Below, piece by piece: positions 25,239 through 31,545 of a DNA stretch of 31,545 bases. A program made the translations under genes and the position numbers. Origin of the DNA: an uncultured Pseudomonadota bacterium (GTDB taxonomy: Bacteria; Pseudomonadota; Gammaproteobacteria; Burkholderiales; SG8-39); contig CAITSH010000298.1 in the NCBI GenBank assembly GCA_903895005.1, positions 1 through 31,545 of the forward strand. The letters are read 5' to 3'. The notes under the pieces are model-generated. The model did not search any database, was not told the DNA's origin, and was given only the letters and a program-made list of their open reading frames with translations. Position 1 is the stretch's first letter; every line of letters begins with the position of its first letter.

Positions 25239-26225
25239 TTACATCTTGCGGAAGGCGTCGACCGCGGCCTGGCCGTCGGGGCCGGCTTTTTTCAGCCAGT
25301 CCTGCAGCATGGAGTCGCCGACTTTTTTCAGGTCGGAGGTGAGCTGGGTGCTCGGCTTGTGGATGGTCATGCCGTTTTTGGCAAGCTGCTCAAAATACCA
25401 GCCGTTTTTCTCCTGGGAGATCTTCCAGCCGCGTGCTTCGGATTCTGCGGCGACCTTGAGGAGCGCGTCCTGCGTCGCCTTGTCGAGGGCGTCGAACGCT
25501 TTCTGGTTCACGATGATGGCGTTCTTTGGCAACCATGCCTGGGTGTCGTAGAAGTTCTTGATGTACTCGAAGGTCTTGGTGTCAAAGCCCGTGGAGCCCG
25601 AGGACATGTAGGAGTCGCAAACGCCGGTGGCGAGCGCCTGTGTGAGTTCAGCCGCCTGCACCGTCACAGGTTGAGCGCCGACGAGTTCCGCGATTTTTGC
25701 TGTCGCCGGGCTGTAAGCGCGCCACTTCAGGCCCTTCATGTCGGCGACGCTGGCGATCGGCTTCTTGGAATAGATGCCCTGGGGCGGCCATGGCACGGTG
25801 AAGAGCAGTTTCACGCCCTGTGCGGCAAGGAGTTTCTCCAGTGCCGGCTTGGATGCCTTGTAGAGCTTTTGGGAGTCGGCATAGCTGGTCGCGAGGAAGG
25901 GCACGCCATCAAGACCGAAAATCGCGTTTTCATTTTCAAAGTTCACCATCAGGATCTCACCGGCCTGTGCCTGGCCACCCTGAACGGCGCGCTTGATTTC
26001 CGGCGCCTTGAAAAGGGACGCGTTGGCGTGGACCTGGATTTTCAGTTTGCCGCCTGTGGCTTTTTCGACGTCATTGGCGAACTGTTGCACGTTTTCAGTG
26101 TGGAAGTTGCCGGTGGCGTAAGCGGTGGGCAGGTCCCACTTGGTTTGGGTTTGCGCGGAGGCGGTGCCCCCTGCAAGGCCGATGGCGCCCAGCGCGGCGA
26201 TGACTGCGAGTTTCCGGAACAGCAT
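25239..26225 (-). CDS. dctP: TRAP transporter periplasmic binding protein DctP
   Basis: This 328-residue DctP-type protein starts at ATG 26225, giving a clean signal peptide (MLFRKLAVIAALGAIGLAGG, cleavage near ASAQT at about residue 24). A frame extension of 19 residues upstream is rejected. The mature part has PWPPQGIYSKKPI at about 145-157 and the conserved Arg169 in LKWRAYSP, which in studied DctP proteins binds the ligand carboxylate. It should capture a carboxylate in the periplasm for DctQM. It has a 5' leader of about 160 bases with its own promoter candidate. A second, unexported relative lies at 30106-31086. Ligand not determinable from sequence. Confidence 0.95.
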   Translation of the reverse strand: MLFRKLAVIAALGAIGLAGGTASAQTQTKWDLPTAYATGNFHTENVQQFANDVEKATGGKLKIQVHANASLFKAPEIKRAVQGGQAQAGEILMVNFENENAIFGLDGVPFLATSYADSQKLYKASKPALEKLLAAQGVKLLFTVPWPPQGIYSKKPIASVADMKGLKWRAYSPATAKIAELVGAQPVTVQAAELTQALATGVCDSYMSSGSTGFDTKTFEYIKNFYDTQAWLPKNAIIVNQKAFDALDKATQDALLKVAAESEARGWKISQEKNGWYFEQLAKNGMTIHKPSTQLTSDLKKVGDSMLQDWLKKAGPDGQAAVDAFRKM

Positions 26226-26385
26226 GATGGTCTCCCTTGAAAAGTATGCGTTGAATCGCCGGCGAAAGGCCGAACCCGGCACAGTGTGTCAGACCGTCCG
26301 CTCGTGCGTCAATTAAAGAAGGGCGGGTGTGTGGCACCTGTCGCATCCGATACCTTGTGCGGGCAACTGCCGTGCTTATGAGGGC

Positions 26386-26415
26386 AAGATAGCGAAACGA
26401 AAACAAAATTTCAAT
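26386..26415 (-). promoter_or_regulatory. Candidate promoter of the TRAP operon
   Basis: On the - strand TTGAAA (26415-26410) and TATCTT (26391-26386) are spaced by 18 bases, about 160 bases before dctP. The -35 overlaps an AT-rich site (26409-26421) like one near the regulator promoter. An inverted repeat AACGT-A-ACGTT (26425-26435) lies just upstream. These look like regulator sites, though unproven. Confidence 0.45.
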
Positions 26416-26493
26416 AAAAAGTGAACGTAACGTTATTGAATCATGCCTGTGTGGTTTGGCCGCACGTCGTTCGCCCGACCTCCCGGGCACTGG

Positions 26494-27597
26494 TCAGGTT
26501 GCGAGCAGGTCGGCGACGAGGTCGCCGATTGCGAGGGATGCCGTCAGTCCGGGGGATTCGATGCCGAACAGGTTGACCAGCCCCGGGACGCCATGTTGGC
26601 GGGGGCCCTCGATCATGAAATCGCGCGCCACCTCGGTCGGCCCCTGAATTTTCGGCCGGATCCCGCAGTAGCCGGGCGACAGCGCCCCGTCCTTGAGGTC
26701 GGGCCAGTAGGTGCGGATGGCGGCATAAAATTTTTCCGCGCGTTGCGGGTCGACGTTGTAGTCGATGGCCTCTATCCATTCCACGTCCGGGCCGAACCGT
26801 GCTTGGCCTGCAAGGTCGAGCGTCACATGCACGCCCAGGCCCGCCGCCTCGGGAATCGGATAGATCAGGCGTGAGAAGGGCGCGCGTCCGGCGAGCGAGT
26901 AGTAATTGCCCTTGCAGTAATAGGTCGGGGGTACATGGGCAGGGGGGAATCCTGTCAGGCTTGCCGCGACCTTGGGAGCGTGGAGCCCGGCGCTGTTGAT
27001 TACGCTGCGCGCCAATAATTGCATCGGCTGTTCGCCGCCGACATCCAGGACAATCCCGTCGGATTGCACGTGCCCGCCGCCGACCTCACCGGTAAAAGCG
27101 AGCATGGCGCCGTGCGCTTCGGCATCGCCCTGGTAGGCGAGCATCAGCCCGTGGCTGTCGATGATCCCGGTCGAGGGGGAATGCAACGCGGCAACGCAGC
27201 GAACGGCCGGCTCCATCTCTCGCACCTGCGCCAGCTCGATCGGTGCCACATCAAGGACCCCGTTGGCCGTGGCGTGGGCGCGGATTTTCTCCAGCTCGGC
27301 AACCTGGGCTGCGGAAGTCGCGACAATCAGCTTGCCGCAGCGCTGGTGACTTACGCCGTGCTCCGCGCAATAGGTGTAGAGCTTTTTCCTGCCCTCAACG
27401 CAAAGCCGCGCCTTGAGTGAGCCCTTGGGATAGTAAATCCCCGCGTGTATCACCTCCGAATTGCGCGAGCTGGTGTGCGTTCCGATCGCGTTTTCGGTCT
27501 CCAGTACGATTACTTCGCGTCCGGCCATCGCGAGTGCGCGGGCCACGGCCAGGCCGACAACCCCCGCGCCGATAACGACAGTATCGACTTGTTCCAT
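26494..27597 (-). CDS. FAD-dependent oxidoreductase, L-2-hydroxyglutarate dehydrogenase-like
   Basis: This 367-residue DAO-fold flavoprotein opens with the dinucleotide-binding GAGVVG at residues 10-15. The block [20 protein letters not shown] at about 40-59 and the [11 protein letters not shown] and [14 protein letters not shown] blocks near the C-terminus match L-2-hydroxyglutarate dehydrogenase/oxidase (LhgO) relatives. Such enzymes oxidise L-2-hydroxyglutarate to 2-oxoglutarate and pass electrons to the quinone pool or oxygen. It follows the DUF2848 gene by 93 bases on the same strand and precedes the TRAP operon. Related proteins may act on other hydroxy acids, so the substrate is a good guess and not a certainty. 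Confidence 0.87.
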   Translation of the reverse strand: MEQVDTVVIGAGVVGLAVARALAMAGREVIVLETENAIGTHTSSRNSEVIHAGIYYPKGSLKARLCVEGRKKLYTYCAEHGVSHQRCGKLIVATSAAQVAELEKIRAHATANGVLDVAPIELAQVREMEPAVRCVAALHSPSTGIIDSHGLMLAYQGDAEAHGAMLAFTGEVGGGHVQSDGIVLDVGGEQPMQLLARSVINSAGLHAPKVAASLTGFPPAHVPPTYYCKGNYYSLAGRAPFSRLIYPIPEAAGLGVHVTLDLAGQARFGPDVEWIEAIDYNVDPQRAEKFYAAIRTYWPDLKDGALSPGYCGIRPKIQGPTEVARDFMIEGPRQHGVPGLVNLFGIESPGLTASLAIGDLVADLLAT

Positions 27598-27690
27598 TTG
27601 ACTCAGTCCCCTCTGCCTGGTGCGTTACCGGAATCCGGGCTGATCACGCCCGCACCGATGACGAGAGGTTTGATGTGCGACACAGCAGGG

Positions 27691-28383
27691 TCAGGCGACG
27701 AGCGCGAGGTCCTGGACGTTGTAGGCAAGCGGAATGCTGCGTCCGAGCACCGGGTCGTGTAATTCCATTTCAAATCGCGAAGCGGGGCGCACGCCGCCGA
27801 TTGCCGCCAGCGTGCCGCAAAAAAGAATGGTGCCCTCGGCCAGCTTGCCCGCGGGGGTGTACTTGCCGATGATGTCGTGGTGCGGACGCATGGCCGCCAG
27901 TGTTCCGTCCTGGTAGGGCACGCGCTTGCCCCCCTCCATGATGTACGAGCGCAGCACTAGTTTGTCCCAGTGCGGCAGCACATCGGCGACGCGCCACAGC
28001 GTGCGGCCAAGCATCTTCGCGCTGACCTGTTTGGATATGGCCACCGAATAGGCTTCGGTCTTGCGGTCCGTGTGATCCGAGCCTGCCGTTACCCACAGTT
28101 CCCCGTCCATCTGCACCAGGACGAATTCAGCCTCGCCCGACGTGTTCGGCCCCACCACCTGCATGGTGTCGGCCTGCAGGGCCTGGTTGACTGCGGCCAT
28201 GTAGAAGAGCGGGAACTTCGACGGTGCGGGTACACCGATGGCCTTGAGTTCCTCGATGTGATGGTGCACGGCCGCTTCGTCGCGGGCCGTCCAGCCGCCT
28301 ATGACCAGGCTTTTGAGGACAAAACTGCGCGAATCGGTGCCCGTGGGGGTGACGCAGTCGAACTGGAGAATGGTGGTTTGCAT
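27691..28383 (-). CDS. DUF2848 family protein
   Basis: This 230-residue soluble protein matches the pattern I know as DUF2848: FPLFYMAAVNQALQAD at about residues 57-72, then NTSGEAEFVLVQMDGELWVTAGSDHTDR, and a C-terminal part with GKLAEGTILFCGTLAAIGG and NVQDL. The pattern is reminiscent of the fumarylacetoacetate hydrolase fold, in which an acidic residue set binds a metal, but I cannot confirm that. It lies between a DUF1445 gene (36 bases away) and the flavoenzyme gene, all on one strand, so it is probably an enzyme of the same pathway, perhaps a hydrolase or lyase. Function not established. Confidence 0.82.
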   Translation of the reverse strand: MQTTILQFDCVTPTGTDSRSFVLKSLVIGGWTARDEAAVHHHIEELKAIGVPAPSKFPLFYMAAVNQALQADTMQVVGPNTSGEAEFVLVQMDGELWVTAGSDHTDRKTEAYSVAISKQVSAKMLGRTLWRVADVLPHWDKLVLRSYIMEGGKRVPYQDGTLAAMRPHHDIIGKYTPAGKLAEGTILFCGTLAAIGGVRPASRFEMELHDPVLGRSIPLAYNVQDLALVA

Positions 28384-28419
28384 GATTGGGGTTTCAGTGT
28401 GGAGTGGAAGGGGATGTTT

Positions 28420-29232
28420 TCAGAGGATGGCCAGTTCGGCATTGCGCAGGTCGGTTACGAGCATGCAGCCGGGCTTGTGGGTGATGCTGATCGGAGGTTT
28501 CGCCGTGCGAATGGCAGATTGCGGTGTCACGCCGCAGGCCCAGAACACCGGAACTTCACCGGGTTGGATGTCAACGGAATCGCCGTATGTCGGCCTCGAA
28601 ATGTCGGCTATGCCAATGGCCGCGGGGTCGCCGAAATGCACCGGCGCGCCGTGCACGTTCGGGAAGCGTGTCGTGGTCTGGATGGCGCGAATTGCGTCGG
28701 CCGGGGCAAACGGGCGCATCGACACTACCATCGGTCCGCCAAAGCGCCCGGAGGGAACGGTGGGGATATTCGTGCGGTACATGGGCACGTTGCGGCCCTG
28801 TTCGATGTGTCGCACCTTCAGTCCGGCCTCGATCAGGGCCTGTTCAAACGAGAAGGAGCAGCCGAGCACAAAGGTGACAAAGTCATCGCGCCAGAGATCC
28901 ATCAGATCGTCGGCTTCGGCGGTTTCCACGCCATCGCGAAAAACGCAATATCGCGATACATCGGTGCGTATATCCAGATCGGCGCCCAATCGGGGCAAGC
29001 GTGGATCCCCAGGTTCGCTCATCGCAAGAATGGGACAGGGCTTGGGATTGGCCTGGCAGAACCGGAGGAACTCGTCGGCGTAGTCCCGCGGCAGGATGGC
29101 GACATTGCCTTGGGCGTAACCCGGCGTTTGCCCGGAAGTCTGACTGCTGAACACGCCGGTGCGGATCAGGCGGCGCAGGGTCGCGGGATCGTTGACGACG
29201 GGAATCTGTTTTGACGGGTTGGTGTCGGACAT
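28420..29232 (-). CDS. DUF1445 family hydro-lyase / D-glutamate cyclase-like
   Basis: This 270-residue protein belongs to DUF1445. Members include the mammalian mitochondrial D-glutamate cyclase, which turns D-glutamate to 5-oxo-D-proline; bacterial members are often called putative hydro-lyases. Visible blocks are [22 protein letters not shown] at residues 38-59, [18 protein letters not shown] near 116-133, [11 protein letters not shown] near 146-156, and the C-terminal [14 protein letters not shown] and [13 protein letters not shown]. It is the first gene of a - strand series with DUF2848 and the flavoenzyme. It is divergent from the winged-helix regulator gene, with a candidate operator at its start site. 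No clear ribosome site precedes the ATG. The family is sure; the reaction is likely but not proven here. Confidence 0.88.
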   Translation of the reverse strand: MSDTNPSKQIPVVNDPATLRRLIRTGVFSSQTSGQTPGYAQGNVAILPRDYADEFLRFCQANPKPCPILAMSEPGDPRLPRLGADLDIRTDVSRYCVFRDGVETAEADDLMDLWRDDFVTFVLGCSFSFEQALIEAGLKVRHIEQGRNVPMYRTNIPTVPSGRFGGPMVVSMRPFAPADAIRAIQTTTRFPNVHGAPVHFGDPAAIGIADISRPTYGDSVDIQPGEVPVFWACGVTPQSAIRTAKPPISITHKPGCMLVTDLRNAELAIL

Positions 29233-29558
29233 GGGGGGTGGGGCGTTCAGGAGTCAATAATAATAGTGCCTATTGTAGTGTCGTACTCGTTCGCCGTTTT
29301 TTGGTGCCGCCCTGCCGGTTGCCCCTTTGGCTTGGTCGATTCTGTTGGGGCGGAGGGGGGGGGCAAGCGGGAAACGCACGCAGTTTTACCAAGAGGAGGC
29401 GTGATTGATTTTAATAAAATGATGACAAAATATCAACAAATAGTTATATTGAAGTCCTTGTCCGCCGCTTCGCTTCCCGGAACTACCGCAGGGGTTTTCC
29501 TCCGGTGCCCGCAAGCCCGGTGTCCGTAATACGGTGGCTACCAAAGGGAGACCCCATT
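29233..29558. promoter_or_regulatory. Divergent control region, 326 bases, between the DUF1445 gene and the regulator gene
   Basis: This stretch has no gene. For the - strand gene, a -10 box TACAAT lies at 29277-29272, overlapped by the inverted repeat AATAG-TGC-CTATT (29262-29274). For the + strand regulator, ATGACA (29422-29427) and TATATT (29445-29450) at 17-base spacing form a good sigma-70 promoter, with a 13-base palindrome ATTTTAATAAAAT (29408-29420) directly upstream. A G9 run lies near 29355-29363. The ribosome site of the regulator is GGGAG at 29546-29550. The leader is about 100 bases long. The AT-rich 29400-29455 block stands out against GC-rich surroundings. Confidence 0.6.
29422..29450 (+). 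promoter_or_regulatory. Promoter of the winged-helix regulator gene
   Basis: ATGACA at 29422-29427 (five of six to TTGACA) and TATATT at 29445-29450 (five of six to TATAAT) are spaced by exactly 17 bases. The spacer and -10 contain an imperfect inverted repeat (AATATCAAC to GTTATATT), which suggests that the regulator controls itself. Confidence 0.65.
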
Positions 29559-30092
29559 ATGACGAACCGACGCAAAAAGCCCGCCGAAGACCGGCTTGGC
29601 ATCGTTGCCTCGGACCACCTGATTTCGCCACGCAGCCGTGAGCTGTCTGAATTCGAGTTCGGCATGATCATTGCTGGAAACGCCTTTAACCGCTGGGCTG
29701 TGCGCTGCATGGCGGCGGCCGGCGTGAAGGACCTGACCATACTCGACGTGCTGCTGCTGCACCATGTCAACCACCGCGCACGCGAGAAAAAAGTCGCCGA
29801 CATCGCCTTCCTGCTCAATGTCGAGGACACGCACACCGTTTCGTACTCGCTGAAAAAACTGGTGTCGCTGGGACTGGTGAAAAGCGAAAAGCGCGGCAAG
29901 GAGGTGTTGTTCTCGACGACCGAAGCAGGGCAACAAGCCATCCTGCGCTATCGCGAAATCCGCGAGCAGTGCCTTACCTCGGCGCTCTCCGCCGATGGCA
30001 GCGAGAACATCCAGCTCGGCGAACTCGCGCGCTTCCTGCGCTTTTTGTCCGGGCTCTACGACCAGGCGGCGCGCGCCGCAACCTCGCTCTGA
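29559..30092 (+). CDS. Winged-helix (MarR-like) transcriptional regulator
   Basis: This 177-residue DNA-binding protein has a MarR-like winged helix. The core (about residues 40-125) includes DLTILDVLLLHHVNHRA, the recognition-helix region VADIAFLLNVEDTHTVSYSLKKLVSLGLV (about 85-113), and the wing with KSEKRGKEVLFSTTEAG. Helices before and after probably form the dimer. The start ATG 29559 is supported by GGGAG eight bases upstream; an ATG 54 bases earlier overlaps the leader and lacks a site. It lies 13 bases before the unexported DctP-like gene, so the two are probably translated from one message. It most likely regulates the divergent catabolic genes and the TRAP operon. The ligand is not visible. 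Confidence 0.86.
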   Translation: MTNRRKKPAEDRLGIVASDHLISPRSRELSEFEFGMIIAGNAFNRWAVRCMAAAGVKDLTILDVLLLHHVNHRAREKKVADIAFLLNVEDTHTVSYSLKKLVSLGLVKSEKRGKEVLFSTTEAGQQAILRYREIREQCLTSALSADGSENIQLGELARFLRFLSGLYDQAARAATSL

Positions 30093-30105
30093 TTTGTCCG
30101 AATTG

Positions 30106-31086
30106 ATGAACGGGCTGCAATCCACAGGCACACGGCCTGATACGAACGCGTTGCCGGTGCGCGAATGGGTGCTGGCCAACGAGTACCCGTCGACTTCGCT
30201 CGCCGGGGAGGGGGATTTCGCGTTTGCCCTGCGCCTGCTCGAATCAACGCAGGGGCGCGTTCGCATTGCGGTCAAGTGTGACGCGCAAGCGGGGTTCGGT
30301 ACGCGCCAGCAATTTGATGCCGTTGGGGCCGGCACGATCGCGCTGGCCGACTCGTTTGCCGGCGCTCTCGACAGTATTAACCCGCTCTTCCAACTCCCTT
30401 CGCTGCCCTTTTTGACCGCCACCAAGGACGATGCACGCCGCCTCTTCACGCTTGCGCGTCCGCAGTACGAGCGCGTGCTGGCAGCAAGGGGGCACAAACT
30501 GCTTTACGCCTCACCCTGGCCGCCAACGGGTTTGTGGACCAAGGCGCCACTCGCGGGTGCGGATGCGCTCTCGGGACGTCGTGTGCGCACCTATGACGAG
30601 GCGAGCGCAGAGGTGTTCCGACGGCTTGGGGCCGATGCGTTTTATGCGCCCTTCACCGAAGCGGTCGCCATGCTCGAGTCGGGTGGCATCGACGCGGTGA
30701 TGTCATCGGGTGACGGCGGGGCCGGCGCCAGGCTATGGGGGAGGCTGCCGTGCTTTACGCCGCTTCACTACGCCGTGCCTCTTTCCTTCACGACCCTGCA
30801 TTTGCCGACCTGGAATGAACTTGGCCCGGCGGAACGACAGCCGATCCTGGACGCGGCCGAGGATACGATGGCCGAACTGTGGCAACGCATGTCGATGCGC
30901 GTCGAAGAAAACTACCGCCGCCTGCGCGCCGCCGGCGCAAGCGTTGCTCCGGATTTATCGCCTGGTTTGCGTGCCGCCTTCACACGGGCGGCAGAGAGCG
31001 TAATCGCGGACTGGCAGCAACGCGTCGGTATCGGGGCTGCGTCCCTGGTCGCGGCATTTCGTGCTGACGCGGCTGCGCGGCACTGA
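30106..31086 (+). CDS. DctP-like TRAP solute-binding protein without signal peptide
   Basis: This 326-residue protein matches the TRAP binding-protein fold over its length: the mature-like start REWVLANEYPSTSLAGEGD at about residue 19, SPWPPTGLWTKAPL at about 136-149, and the ligand-binding Arg161 in RRVRTYDEAS, equivalent to Arg169 of the neighbouring DctP. The first 18 residues (MNGLQSTGTRPDTNALPV) are polar and no signal peptide is present. Upstream in-frame codons up to 29995 overlap the regulator gene and encode an Arg/Ser-rich stretch, not a hydrophobic one. It should therefore stay in the cytoplasm. It sits directly behind the winged-helix gene and before the oxoprolinase gene. It may sense the imported solute or a metabolite, or be a decayed transporter part; its conserved binding residue argues against simple decay. 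Confidence 0.85.
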   Translation: MNGLQSTGTRPDTNALPVREWVLANEYPSTSLAGEGDFAFALRLLESTQGRVRIAVKCDAQAGFGTRQQFDAVGAGTIALADSFAGALDSINPLFQLPSLPFLTATKDDARRLFTLARPQYERVLAARGHKLLYASPWPPTGLWTKAPLAGADALSGRRVRTYDEASAEVFRRLGADAFYAPFTEAVAMLESGGIDAVMSSGDGGAGARLWGRLPCFTPLHYAVPLSFTTLHLPTWNELGPAERQPILDAAEDTMAELWQRMSMRVEENYRRLRAAGASVAPDLSPGLRAAFTRAAESVIADWQQRVGIGAASLVAAFRADAAARH

Positions 31087-31125
31087 ACCAACTCCATCCA
31101 TACCCCGTCTTTTACGGAAACTGAC

Positions 31126-31545
31126 ATGAGCACACAACCCGCAGGCCTGCGCTGGCAATTCTGGATCGATCGTGGCGGCACGTTCACGGACATCGTCGCG
31201 CGCAAACCCGACGGCTCGATCGCGACGCATAAACTATTGTCCGAGAATCCCGGCCAGTATCGTGACGCCGCCGTGGCGGGCATCCGCCACCTCATGGGGG
31301 TTGCACCGGGCGCCGCCATTCCCGGTGCGCAGATTGAAGCGGTGAAGATGGGCACCACGGTGGCCACCAACGCGCTGCTCGAAAGAAAGGGCGAAAAAAC
31401 GCTGCTGCTGATCTCGCGGGGTTTTCGCGATGCGCTGCGCATCGCCTACCAGAACCGGCCGCGCATTTTCGATCGGCACATCGTCCTGCCGGAAATGCTG
31501 TACAGCGAGTGGTGGAAGTCGATGAGCGCATCGGCGCCCGCGGAG
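31126..31545 (+). CDS. 5-oxoprolinase/hydantoinase family protein (partial, apparent frameshift)
   Basis: ATG 31126 opens a frame that runs past the window end. It begins with [21 protein letters not shown] at about residues 10-30, then [16 protein letters not shown] and [20 protein letters not shown]. This is the N-terminal ATP-binding part of the large ATP-dependent 5-oxoprolinases, which open 5-oxoproline to glutamate; N-methylhydantoinases are close relatives. After LPEMLY (to 31503) the expected continuation [13 protein letters not shown] is found one frame over, from 31506 on, so one base seems missing at about 31504-31505. That is either a sequencing error near the contig end or a true mutation. 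It lies 39 bases after the DctP-like gene, probably in its operon. Confidence 0.85.
   Translation, partial: MSTQPAGLRWQFWIDRGGTFTDIVARKPDGSIATHKLLSENPGQYRDAAVAGIRHLMGVAPGAAIPGAQIEAVKMGTTVATNALLERKGEKTLLLISRGFRDALRIAYQNRPRIFDRHIVLPEMLYSEWWKSMSASAPAE

Noticed and set aside
24816..26240. A 474-residue open frame on the + strand opposite dctQ and dctP
   Set aside because: It lies wholly over two certain TRAP genes, has no recognisable domain, and is the kind of antisense frame that GC-rich codon bias keeps open.
27970..29214. A 414-residue open frame on the + strand opposite the DUF2848 and DUF1445 genes
   Set aside because: The - strand carries two clear family proteins here; the + frame is rich in Arg, Gly and His with no domain and no ribosome site.
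30106..31086. Reading the signal-less DctP-like gene as a pseudogene
   Set aside because: The frame is intact over the full mature length and keeps the ligand Arg and the PWPP block, so decay is not supported; loss of export by itself could be functional.

Overview
The window reads as ordinary chromosome of a GC-rich betaproteobacterium, probably Burkholderiales. The clues are an MSHA-type type IV pilus operon, the dapA-bamC-MBL hydrolase order, a Bug-family (TctC) binding protein without its own permease, a TRAP carboxylate transporter, and base composition. I see no rRNA, insertion sequence, prophage, integrase or CRISPR array.

Layout. (1) 1-6771, + strand: a tightly overlapping pilus-assembly operon, from a PilM-like MshI and a separate PilN-like protein through MshJ, MshK, MshL (secretin), MshM (AAA ATPase) and MshN (TPR). 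The motor ATPase, platform protein and pilins are not in the window. (2) 6858-9755: a SemiSWEET sugar transporter, an unrecognised four-helix membrane protein, a zeta-class GST (maleylacetoacetate isomerase), tRNA-Arg(CCT) on the - strand, a 57-residue membrane protein and a small methyltransferase. (3) 9838-12748: dapA, bamC and a metallo-beta-lactamase-fold hydrolase. (4) 12829-15569: an Ala/Pro-rich lipoprotein, a degenerate PLD-like protein and a RoxA-type ribosomal oxygenase on the - strand, then a Bcp-like peroxiredoxin on the + strand. (5) 15682-21245: SlyD, a membrane-anchored glutamate-synthase-like FMN/Fe-S protein, an SbmA/YddA-type ABC transporter and the bifunctional NAD(P)HX repair enzyme. 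(6) 21395-23332: a TauD-type dioxygenase and a Bug binding protein.

(7) 23357-31545 is the most interesting part and looks like one catabolic locus. On the - strand are a DUF1445 (D-glutamate cyclase family) protein, a DUF2848 protein, an L-2-hydroxyglutarate dehydrogenase-like flavoenzyme and a complete TRAP transporter (DctP, DctQ, DctM). Divergent on the + strand are a winged-helix regulator, a second DctP-like protein with no signal peptide, and the start of an ATP-dependent 5-oxoprolinase/hydantoinase. Together they suggest uptake and breakdown of a glutamate-, 5-oxoproline- or 2-hydroxyglutarate-like carboxylate. The unexported DctP-like protein behind the regulator could be a cytoplasmic sensor made from a periplasmic binding protein. 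Two similar AT-rich sites, one by the regulator promoter and one by the TRAP promoter, are candidate operators. The oxoprolinase reading frame appears to lose one base about 40 bases before the window ends.
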